Part shown: positions 12,816 through 32,817 of the stretch, piece after piece
How the letters are laid out: each line of letters starts with the position of its first letter
How positions within the stretch are numbered: the first letter of the stretch is position 1
Assembly (NCBI RefSeq): GCF_036373705.1
Contig: NC_089852.1
Coordinates: forward strand, 31,075,707 to 31,139,706
DNA: 64,000 bases
DNA from: Amia ocellicauda
Lineage: Eukaryota; Chordata; Actinopteri; Amiiformes; Amiidae
Direction of reading: 5' to 3'
The notes under the pieces: model-generated
Seen by the model: the letters and a program-made list of their open reading frames with translations, nothing else
Databases searched by the model: none
What the model was told of the DNA's origin: nothing
Made by a program: the position numbers and the translations under genes

Positions 12816-12825
12816 GTCACGTGAC
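12816..12825. promoter_or_regulatory. CLEAR / E-box element GTCACGTGAC
   Basis: A perfect 10-base palindrome, GTCACGTGAC, lies between the NAA50 start codon and ATP6V1A exon 1. This is the consensus bound by TFEB/TFE3 at lysosomal genes, and V-ATPase subunit genes including ATP6V1A are known members of that network (established knowledge). Occupancy in this species is inferred. The site could serve either divergent gene. Confidence 0.65.
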
Positions 12826-13180
12826 CAGGAAGAAAACCCCGCGTAATACATGTGTGGATATTTCTTTATTACGCAATGCAAACAACGAAACCACTGTTTC
12901 TTAACAAATCCCCAAAGTATCAGTTAATAAACATGGGTGATTAAGTCTAATTTCATCAGTTTACGCTTCTGTGAAAGCACGGTGGCAGATATGATAATGA
13001 ATGTGAGATTAGGAATTCTGCAGCAATGTTTCATGCCATAATGATCTTCTTACAATTACGACTGTTACAAATGTCCCCAAGTCCTTCTTTGGAAATTATA
13101 TCACCTTCCTCTTTTTGTTTATTCAGATTATTGTGTCAAGCAATCGTCTGGTAAACAGACACGACCGTGGTCCTCCGCTA

Positions 13181-13192
13181 TCCCACAATGCA
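13181..13192. promoter_or_regulatory. ZNF143/Staf-like motif
   Basis: TCCCACAATGCA differs by one base from the core TCCCAGAATGCA of the ZNF143 binding site, which is common in vertebrate promoters and often found at divergent ones. It sits about 100-200 bases upstream of ATP6V1A exon 1. Confidence 0.4.
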
Positions 13193-13276
13193 GGAGTAGC
13201 CGGGTGACGATGTAGACGGCATAAGTGCTCATTTACATCATTGTAAAGGAAGTTGAGAAACTGATCACTTAATGGC

Positions 13277-13286
13277 CGCCATCTTG
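13277..13286 (-). promoter_or_regulatory. YY1-like site at ATP6V1A promoter
   Basis: The plus strand reads CCGCCATCTT, the reverse of AAGATGGCGG, which is the YY1 consensus typical of vertebrate promoters close to the transcription start. This supports placing the ATP6V1A start near 13290-13320. Confidence 0.55.
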
Positions 13287-13289
13287 GCT

Positions 13290-13475
13290 CTGGGAACCGC
13301 CGCGTTTCAGTGAGAGCCCCAGTCCGTTGTTTGAGCCTCTATGGCGACAGTTTCTTCACAGCCCGAGCGGCGCAGCTCCGAGAGAACGACATCAGCTGAC
13401 TACCTGCTGTCGTATCGCTGACAAATTCTTATCCAAGGAAGGGGAAAAGGCTTTAAAACACTGGAGCTTGGAAAG
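13290..13475 (+). other. ATP6V1A non-coding exon 1 (inferred)
   Basis: A GC-rich stretch ends in AAAG at a GTAATG donor at 13476. The next splice acceptor that fits is at 18093, just before the ATG. The 5' edge is not visible from sequence and is set by the YY1-like site. A non-coding first exon and a long first intron match the mammalian gene. Confidence 0.55.
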
Positions 13476-23331
<9,856 letters not shown>

Positions 23332-23612
23332 CTCCCCCTGCCAGCTCCCTAACCCCCCGCCCCGCCCTTCAACACCACCGCAGGCATCAGAGCTCCCTGT
23401 GCAGTGCAGTATTCCACCAACGCGGTGTCCTGGTGTTTCTACTGAACGGGTTTTATTTTCGTGATCAAACATCAAAAGGGTTCCACTACGACTGAACATT
23501 CCTGAACTGTTGTGACCGTTTGTTTGGTTGTTTTTTGTTGTTTTCTTCTTTTCATTCTGCCGTATATGGCGCTGTAGTGGAGTAACCCTCCCCCAATATC
23601 TCTATGGCCACA

Positions 23613-23645
<33 letters not shown>

Positions 23646-23741
23646 AAGATGTCACAGCCTGCTGTTATAAAATTACATGTGGAAGTTAGGTAGTGAGTGA
23701 TGTTCTGTGCTGTAGCTCCTGCATTAAGACAGCCTGCCGTT

Positions 23742-23784
<43 letters not shown>

Positions 23785-24436
23785 TAGAAATGCCACCAGC
23801 AGAGTAGAGACGGAGAAGTTGAGGCGGCAGCAGCAGCGCGGTTCAGGTTTCGGTTCCCTGTGGCCCTGCCGTCGGGGGTGTTGGGCACTGTTCCCTGCCT
23901 AATGGGGAGGTGGGCTGCTGTACTGCAGGTTAGCCTGGAAGGCTGGGATGTAACTGAGAGCCAAACTGTGAATCAGACTGAATGGATGTTTCATGTTAGC
24001 AGCTGATATACAAGTCTGATTCAGCTGCACAAAAGGCAGGGGGGATTGTTGGGGAGGGAGTGGGGTTGGGAACAGTGGCCAGTTGAGACACATGACAATA
24101 CAATCTAGACCGATCTGACTAGGGCACGGCTGACTGGACTGCAGAGGTGGTCTGTTGCTCCTGTGCTTTCGTGAGCTCCAGCGACATGTAGACCCCCCTC
24201 CCAACACACGCCATCTCTCCAACCCCTGTCCACTCAGCAGCCCTGGCATTTCACTCAGTCTTTCAGCACAGGGAAGCCTCTGCTCACCCAAACCCCTGCA
24301 TTGCAAAACAGAGGGCCCACTGATCCCCTGCCACCCCCACCCCACTCAAGACATTTCCACCCGTTTCCCTTTCTACCAGGTAGCCATCTCATCTCATCTC
24401 ATCTCATTTCATCTCATAGCTGTAGCTGTAGACCTA

Positions 24437-24442
24437 AATAAA
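24437..24442 (+). terminator. ATP6V1A proximal polyadenylation signal
   Basis: AATAAA about 1.1 kb after the stop codon, followed by A-rich sequence. It could produce a shorter transcript. Confidence 0.45.
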
Positions 24443-24818
24443 ATGTTTAAAAAAATACACAAAAAAAGAAAACCAATACAAATGGATGTACTTGTTGTTA
24501 ATGTTCCCTACAAACAAAAGAAATAATTATATTTAAAAGAAGAAAATCAGACTTCTAAACTAGGAAGTGTGGAGTTTGAAAGCAAGGGATGAAACAGTTC
24601 TGTATTTATTGCAGGCAGGTGGCTGAAGCCTGACTGTGGTTCTGTATTTCAGGTGTTGATGTTTTTTTTTAATTTTAAGTATTTTGTTGGTTGTTTTTCT
24701 GATTTTCTTCCTCTCTTTAGTCACTCGTGTTTGCTGTGTGTGTGGGTGCACAGGGCCGTGCACATGTTCATGTCATATTCCAGTGGTATCCATGTGATAA
24801 ATTGTTTCAGTCCCAAAG

Positions 24819-24824
24819 AATAAA
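24819..24824 (+). terminator. ATP6V1A distal polyadenylation signal
   Basis: AATAAA followed within 50 bases by GT/T-rich sequence (GAGCTGCTGTGTTTGTTTAG), the usual downstream element. It is the best candidate for the main 3' end. Confidence 0.65.
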
Positions 24825-25912
24825 CTGTTGAAAAATGATTCCAATGAGTGAGCTGCTGTGTTTGTTTAGTTTTTTTGTCAGCATTTTTTCCACTACAGGT
24901 GTCCCACAGGTTCCTTCGGCACAGTTCTTTCTGAAGACTAAAAAGATCATTAGCACACGGAAAGCAGGTATAATAGTCGCAGAAATCCCAAGCATGAATT
25001 GGACTCTCGTGGTTACAGGGCATTTTGCTTCCGTCAACGCTGTGCCCGATGGACTCAAACCGAGTTTCTGCGTCCCGTCTGCCCCCCTGCATTCATTACC
25101 AAGATGGCGTGTGGGTTGTGTCTGTGCGATATCATTTACAGATGCACCTAGAGACCCCAATGACAAACAGCCCCCCTGTGGTCACAGCCAGTTTACAAAA
25201 TCCGGTCGAGACACGAAGGCTGCGAAAGCAGGATCAGAAGCCGCCTTACTTGAAACGGTTGTAGGAATGCGAGGGGCAGTGCACTTGGAATGTGTCTGTT
25301 CTCTGCGAAGCCCCTGGCTGGTGTGCGGCCTGTCAGGGGACTGCGCTCCCTCTCCCAGCTGCCCTCCGGTTTTCCACAACGGTTACAAAAACAGCGTGCG
25401 TCTGCCTGTCATTCCAGTACAGACACACAGACACGCACACACACACAACAGCACCAAGCAGAAAGGAAAAGGGAGACCTGCAGCTCCTCCTGTATCGTGT
25501 GTTTTATTGAAGCTTCGCACACAGCAATCGGGACCAGGCATTGTTTGTAGCCTGGCCTTACAGGAAGTTAGTTAGTGTGTTTGTTTAGTTAGATTAGTTT
25601 ATTGCTTTCCTTCAGCCTCCAGCTATCCAGGGGGTCCAGTAGTATTCATGCAGCTCATACAGTAGCACTGTTAACCCTCACGAAAGTTTAGCTCAACCTG
25701 CATGGTCATTTGGCAGTTTTGTTTTTACCCACAGTTTCCCCACTATACCTCCTCACCCTCCACTGCAATAGCACTTTGTTTTCCTACACTTTACTGTGTG
25801 GTTTTACCATGACGATTACACAGCAGCAAACTGACAAGGTTTACAGCAGAAGAAATGGCTAAATCTGATTAAATCATACACATTTATAATTCACGTCATA
25901 ATGTTTTTTTTC

Positions 25913-25918
25913 TTTATT
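25913..25918 (-). terminator. Ig-domain gene polyadenylation signal
   Basis: TTTATT on the plus strand reads AATAAA on the minus strand, about 1.7 kb beyond the stop codon of the minus-strand Ig gene. It leaves a gap of about 1 kb to the ATP6V1A 3' end. Confidence 0.45.
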
Positions 25919-27596
25919 GTTCTACTTTAAGAAACTAAGCAGTGGTTAACTGTCTCTGACAACTTCAGGTAGGAGTGAGTGATCTGCTGAATAGCAGGAG
26001 GGAGACTGAGTGACCTTGGGATTTCTGTCTCGTATTGGTCCCTCTCTGATGGAGATGCGGGCAGCACAGTAGCAGGCTTCAGGGAGGAGCAAGGCCGTGG
26101 CAGTGTGTGCTACCGCAGGGTGGAAGAGGACTCGAGCCAGAGCAGTCCCCTTCCAGCCAGTTTTGCACCCGCAATCACGTCCCACAGCATTCCTCCTGGA
26201 TTAGTTTACGCACACCTGACGCAGTAAACAATGGTTGCTGTAAAAGCATTACAACTGACCTCAGTATTGGAGATTGTAGTTATACAGGTGAGAAAACCTG
26301 TCCTCAAAGGAGAAATAAGTGCTCACTAAAATAAATACATAAACAAATCTATAAATAAATAATAACCATCGTTTCACTCAGGAATCGGAGCACCTCAGGC
26401 ATGAGGCTTTCATCCAGAATCAGCCTGAGGAGTTTAAAATGGTGTGAGGGGGATTTTTACTCTTACTGGCTTTGGATGCCTGTCTTTCAGCAGACCAAAT
26501 GTCTGTCTCACTCCTGCGCTTTGGCCCGCTCTGTTGTGGCACCAAACATCAACTGAGCACAACCGATTTACTGAAAACATTTTAAACTGAATGATAAAAC
26601 AGTCGTCATGGAAACGAGTGAGCCGGAACACCAAGGCCATCCCGTCAGCCATCTTGGCCTGTGAACATAAAAACAAAATGATGGGTCACCTCTTCACAAA
26701 GGTCAAAAACATCACAAGCCTTCAACTATCTGTGCAGAGGAGAAGCTGTCATGGGCAGTATGAATTCTTCAGAGAACACACACGTGTGGTCACAGGGGAA
26801 CATACGAATACATTCATACAGTAAGAGTGAAATATCAATAAATGTGAATTAAATAATAAAATATGAGAACAAGAAAGTAGTTGTTCCATGTACACACTTC
26901 TGTGCACTTTGAGACTGCGTTGAGTAACACTGGCCACCTTCAGTCTCCAGAGCTCATTGTATCTATTTCTGACTGTTAATTTAAGAGACACTAGCTGTGA
27001 CATCCTACTGCAGAGGCCTGTCCCACTGGAGAGTGGACATTCATCACTGCCCCCCCCACAGACAAGGGCACAGCAGTCCAGCACTGGTCGTCGTGCTGGG
27101 GCCAGTCCTCCGAGACGGCACAGGCGGCGCGTGTGACTGTCACGCTGCTCTGAGAGTCACCTGCAGCTGTCACTCGGCTCCCTGCTGGAGACGTGATGGT
27201 GGCAGCAGCCCCTGGCACAGACCCCAACAACTGTCACCGTGAAAAAGCCAGAGGACAGGCCAGACCCACAGTGCACAGCCAACACATAAAACTCAGCCCG
27301 TCCGACTCTCTGGCAGGATGTGGGCCGGTGATATTTGATCATGTGACAACATGGCTCTGAGGACCGAGCACACTAGCAATCTGACACTGCTTAACAAGGG
27401 CCTGTGAAATCCGCCACATCAATTCATTTCTTCACACTTACTGTTTCTCAACCTTTAGACTGGCAGCTAAAACAGGGATAAGGACTCTGATAATGCTCCG
27501 GGCTGTGATACTGACGCTCCTGCCCACCGCTAGTCGCCTTCAAGGCTGGCAAAGTCTTCACGTGTGGTGGTTCACTCACCTCAAGGGGGCACCTGT

Positions 27597-30440
27597 TTAT
27601 TTCTTGAGACACATGAGCTTCTCTCTGAACTGCGGCACTATGATGGTCACCAGTCCCACCGTCACCCCCACCGCCGCCACCACCACCCCGATAATCGTCC
27701 CGATCGACTCCTCCATGCCGAACAGCCCTGTGGGGAGCATACAGATCAGAGCAGCACCTCCCTGGGGGCTCTCACACAACACCCAGCACACCCCTCCATC
27801 TAAATACTGTTTACTAAGGGTGGACACAGTAGTTTCAGGCCTGCGATGTTGCCAACCCAGTACGCTGGCTGGAGGTAAGGCTGTGGTTAAAATTAATGCA
27901 GATCTATGTCAAATACTACATAGGACATCACTTCAAGACATCAGGCAGTATATGAACTGTTCAGGCCACCCAGCAAACCGAATCTGTACCCACAGGATAG
28001 TGGTGCTGTGAATAAGCTTGGGGTAAAGAAACAGGAGCCTGGAGGACACAGGGGGTGAGAGAGAGTTAGTGGGGAACCCCCCCAGCTCCAGCCTCCTGAG
28101 GAAGTCCCTCGAGCCTCTCACATCCACATACAAATTACCTCAAGCATTGTTATTAATCGTGCTATTTTTGTTTTGTTTTGTTATCAATACATATTCAATG
28201 TTGCATTCCTACCCCACCCCCCACTTTCAACCAAACATCAAACTAAATCAGGTCCCTAGGTCCTGATACAGTTATATAATGCAGTTGCAAACGCAGTAAT
28301 GCAAACACCTGCTTTTCTGGACTGGCAGGCAGTCTAGTTTCTCTGGCATTCTTGCCATAGATCTCGAGAGACGTGGCTCTGCGCTGGAATCCTGCTCTGT
28401 GGGTTCAGCCTCTCTCAGGCTGCTATTGTCCTCTCTAGCGGCTCTCTCTGCCTGACACATGCCACGCTGTACTAACTAAAGTAAGGTATTGTTTGGGACT
28501 TAAAAACATCACCTTTGGTAGTACCTTCAGGCGAAATCATTGCACAAAATGTATGTCTTGCTGTGTTTGCTTTTTGGGCCTCAAGCTGGCCCTCTACCAG
28601 AAATAACATTGGTAGTCAGCTGAAGTGTAAGGGAAGATGCTGTGTATTCAATAGTATCAGATCAGATGACCGGCCCCGTCAGAGCTGGGCTGCCACGGGC
28701 CGTCCTGGAAGGTGTCACTCACCCAGACTCTTCCGGATGCTGAGCTTGGTGCCGGAGCCCTGGAGAGCGGTGCCATTTGCCAGCTCCACGTGGCAGATGT
28801 AGATGCCGTAGTCATTGGAGGTGACGTTGAGCAGCGTCATGGAGGCGTCCCCGCTCTCCAGGTCCCCGCTCAGGTAGGCCCTGCCAAAGTAGGCTTCGTC
28901 ATCTGTCCTGTTCATCTGCAGCACCGTCAGCTTCTCCTCCAGACGCTGGTTCGTCCAACTGACGTACGAGACCACGGCCGTCTTCAGCAGGCAGACGAAA
29001 ACCACGTTCTCCCCCTCCACTGCTTTCTCCTTGGGGGGGCTCTGCTCCAGGACAGGATGCCCCTGGGCCTGTATTGGCTGCTGCCCTGCTGTGCCCTGGT
29101 CTGTTGGAGGGGGCACAGTGGTGAACGTCACCTGACCTGCTCCAGCTGTCCAGATCTCAGGGGCCATCGGGCCAGCAACTGTGGCACTGTGAACCACATG
29201 GCCGCACAGGAGCAGCACTGCAGGGACAGGACCGGGAGAGACGCCATTATTACCTGCCTATAGCTGAAACTTGAGCCTTGCTGACAATCTCCCCTCATGA
29301 AGGCTGTATCAACCCACCAGTATTAAAACGTCACTTTCATTCAGTTTAGTTTTGTTTTGTTTTCAGATACGTGTCTGTTACTTGACTCCCGAATTGTGTG
29401 GGGGATTTCTGTGTGTTTTTTTTATTTATTTTTATTTACCTCAGCTATAAATTGAAAAAAAACATTGCCTGCTATAATTCCCACAGTCACTGGTCATGGG
29501 GTGAGTTTTAGAGCACCGCAGAACAACACTCTTGGAGACGATGCGTGACTCTGCATCAGTGTCCACCAGCAGTCCTTACAGACATTACATGAGAAATGCT
29601 GTTCAGCAGCATCATCTCATACACCGCTGTCACTGATTAACGACATCACTGCTCCTGGCTGCCAGAGGGACCCTGGTCAGGGATGGTTTAAATGGCAAAC
29701 AGACCATGGATGTTATAATTAAATGAAAGACAGACAGGTGAATAAAAAAAACATTAAATATAATTCAGGCGTTAAAGTTCACACACTGAGAGAGGGAATC
29801 GGGGAGAGGGTGAGATGGGTTGTCTCCACAGTCCCACACACTGGCCAGGGAAGGCGGGGGCACAGCAGTGTGTGCAGCGCAGTGTGGGATTAGGGTGGTT
29901 CCAATACCTAAAATTATCCCAGCCCTGGCAGAACAAAAAACTGACACAAAATACTTGGAATCTAAAATTAGAATCACCAAGGTCACATGGTTTAAAATAT
30001 CACAGCTCTCTGCACATCCACCCAGTCCTGCTTTTTAAATATCTCTAATTCACTTCAATTAAGACAGGCGAGGTTTTAATTACTATGTGTCCGCACTGTC
30101 AGGGCAAAAAATTGATACACTGATCAAATGAGAAACTAAGAGCTGCGACAAGCTCCACTGCTCGTGCTGGCACATTAATAACACACAGGTGTGTCCAGGC
30201 TCTCAGTTACATGGATAAAGTCCCCTAAATCCAATGTTATGTAACAAACCTACAGCTGCTAAATTGCACCGTTGTAATGGGGAGGCCAGTTTACAGGATA
30301 GTGCAATGCATTCTCTTGCCAACTTTTATTTATTAAAATGTATAAAACTACAGATGAGCAAGAACTCTGTCTAAATATGTTGTCAGAGCTGTTTGGTATC
30401 TACTAAGAAATATAATAAGAAAACAATCATATGGAGCTTT

Positions 30441-30491
<51 letters not shown>

Positions 30492-31175
30492 CGTGTATAT
30501 ATGCATGCACACGCACGCACGCACGCACGCACGCAATGAACGCTCCATATGATGGTTTTCTTTGTGCATGGCAGTCTGGCCCAGGGAAGGCGGGCGCGAT
30601 GCGGGAGCACAGCAGGGATCCCAGCGCAGTGTGGGATTTACAATAGATATGTAAAGCATACAGGCTGTCTCTGTACCAGACAGAAATAATGACTTTGGAA
30701 GAGCTTGAACTTTCTGAGCCAAAGCAGTGACTGGCATTCCTGACACAGCAAAAGCAACAAAAACACACAAACATACCAACAACAACAACAACTGCCCCAG
30801 TGAGGCACCGAGCTTCAACCCCCACTATCATTACCCCCTTGAAGACCAGAAGGATCCCGAAATGCCTCTGTCAGACTGTGTTTGATCGGTGGAAAGATTA
30901 CACAAGGAAGGCAACAACCAACCACAACATCAAAAACACAGAGGCGTCAGGAGTCAGGAGCGCAAATACAACCATGTCATGTTTTCCCTGCCAGCCACTC
31001 CATCTTCTTGTTGTGCTGAAGTGATTTTGGTTTGCTGTTGTTGTTGTTGTTGTTTTTAAAGAATCATGTCAATACAAATATGATCAGAAAGCCCACATGT
31101 GGAATTGGTCCCCTTACCTGTTAAAGCAGAGAGCAGCAGGCGTGCGCGGGAGCTGGAGGGAGCCGAGAGGAGCAT
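27597..31175 (-). CDS. single Ig V-domain type I membrane protein, unnamed
   Basis: Three coding exons, 31118-31175, 28723-29217 and 27597-27727, have GT-AG borders and consistent phases (684 bases, 227 residues). Residues 1 to about 31 form a signal peptide with a hydrophobic core around residues 13-24, split by intron 1. A Thr/Pro/Gln-rich stem follows. A V-set domain spans about 82-183, with Cys95, Trp107, the D-Y-G-I-Y-I-C motif ending at Cys161 and a J-like GSGTKLSI strand. Three N-glycosylation sequons start at 122, 150 and 167. A transmembrane helix runs about 193-215 without charged residues. The 12-residue tail ends in KK and has no tyrosine motif. The V domain most resembles receptors with a J-like strand such as NCR3/NKp30, but that is weak and the transmembrane Arg of NKp30 is absent. 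It is probably an immune or adhesion surface protein. Confidence 0.8.
29841..30640. repeat. dispersed duplicate pair in Ig-gene intron 1
   Basis: Segments at 29841-29890 and about 30577-30640 share the same core order: CCAGGGAAGGCGGG, then GCACAGCAG, then CAGCGCAGTGTGGGATT. The second copy has an insertion in the middle. They are two copies of one short repeat, separated by about 700 bases that belong to neither. Confidence 0.65.
30426..30553. repeat. GT and GCAC microsatellite flanked by 12-bp inverted repeats
   Basis: A (GT)n run of about 40 bases (from 30442) passes into ATATGC and GCAC runs. The block is bounded by ATCATATGGAGC (30426-30437) and its exact reverse complement (30542-30553), so the tract can form a stem with a purine/pyrimidine alternating loop. 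Confidence 0.85.
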
Positions 31176-31839
31176 GGCTGTCAGTGTTCAGGGGCAGCTC
31201 TGTGTACTCAGGGGGAGGAGAGAGACCCACAGCTAAATTCAGACAGGGGCTCAGGCTCTGATCTCGTTTCTATGTTGGTGTCATTACAGCAGGCAAAGTC
31301 TTCCTCTAGTGGAAAAAAACAAACGCAAGAGGACAAAACCGAACGGGACTGCCAGAGCAGTTCACCCGTACTCATCCCTCCAACGGCCTCCTCTGCGCTC
31401 GTTCTTAATTACTTCTACAGGTTGTCGGACTTCCTGTCCCCAGTGGTCACCCTTCCGGCTGTTTTTTTCATTTATTATAACTTGCTTTTTTGTTGTTGTT
31501 TGTTTCTTAAGAAGTAATGTTTAGTTGTATGCATTTGGTTTGCTGGCGTGTGTGGGGTTGTTTGTCTGTTTGTTTTACATGTGATCCCCTGCATAATGCT
31601 GCAGAGACAGAATTGGATACCGACCTGCTCTACTGACACCACAGGGCACTGCCACTGGAAATGTCAACTGGACACACACACACAATCCTGTCCCCCTCAC
31701 CGGTGTGACCATGCAGGCCCTGCCTCAGCAGAGGAGGGGGGGAAGTGTCCCTGTCTTCTAGCCCTGCCTTCTCTGCAGAGTGCTAGGAGTTTCAGTGGGG
31801 GGATGCTCTCCATGGGGTCCTGAATGATCTTTCAAAGCG

Positions 31840-32085
31840 TACCCACCAACACAGCAGCCTATGGCAACACTTTAATATACTGGTCAGTAAATGCTCATTA
31901 ATTTATTAATATAACAGGTATTGATCACATGAACCATAACATTGACCCTAAACCCTTGTTATACAAGTGATTAACAGCAAAACTCGGATGAAGTGCATGA
32001 GGTATTCATGTGTTATTCCTGTGGGATTCATACATTAACTAATGAGGGCTACTGAACATTATTTTAAAGTAGTATCTATATAGCC
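31840..32085. mobile_element. possible DNA-transposon MITE remnant
   Basis: The left edge GCAACACTTTAATATAC followed by CTCATTAATTTATTAA, and the right edge containing TTAACTAATGAGGGC then TTTTAAAGTA, look like the poorly matched ends of fish repeats that start GGTAACACTTTA. The inverted match is partial, so this is tentative. Confidence 0.3.
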
Positions 32086-32817
32086 ATATTGAAGCATGGA
32101 AAGATGTCTGCTTGGAATAACAAGAAGAGACAGAAAAAGAAATGAGTGTATCTGAGAACAAACAAAAATATGTAACATTACTGAAAGAGTGGAAATGTGA
32201 AAATGGCCACATTGCAAGAAGAACAGATCAAAGACGGACAAAGGAAACTACTGAGTGTATTAAATGGAAGAAGGGTTTTTGCTACAATGGCAGCTGCAGC
32301 CGCAGTTTTAACAATGAATGTAACTGGTGTCAAGTCACTGTGATGTATACCCGACAGACAGACACTGTTGAAACAATGGAGTCAGTGTCTGGGACCACGG
32401 AGCTCCCTCTGTGGTAAGATATGTCCAACACCACATAACGGTGCAGAGGAATGTTAGGAAACTGTCTGGGGGCTCTTGACCTCCCCCACCCGTCACACAT
32501 TCACAAAATGAACCACAGGTCTGTGGGTATGTGTGAATGTAGCTGCATTTTTTATGTTATTGATTGACCGATACTGAGCTTTTATTTAGTGAAATTCAAC
32601 AAGAACGTTGTTTTAAAAAACGGCAAAGAACTCTATAAATGTACATACAGTGGAGTCCAGTGTTGCAATAAACACATAAACACAAGTGTCAGCTATATGG
32701 GGCTGCAAAAAACAAAACAAAAACATACAATTGCAAGGTGCAGTGTTATTGTGTTACCTTTTTAAAAAAAAATCTATATATCAATACATCTAACATTTCA
32801 GAAAGTGAGAAACTGAG

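Larger units (their letters stand above)
23332..24845 (+). other. ATP6V1A 3'UTR (inferred)
   Basis: Non-coding sequence from the stop codon to just past a distal AATAAA. It holds a CA microsatellite (23614-23643), an AT run (23745-23776) and an ATCTC pentamer run (24385-24417). Confidence 0.65.

Noticed and set aside
32142-32417. 91-codon ORF with several cysteines upstream of the minisatellite
   Set aside because: No recognised domain, no splice or promoter context, and the length is compatible with chance.
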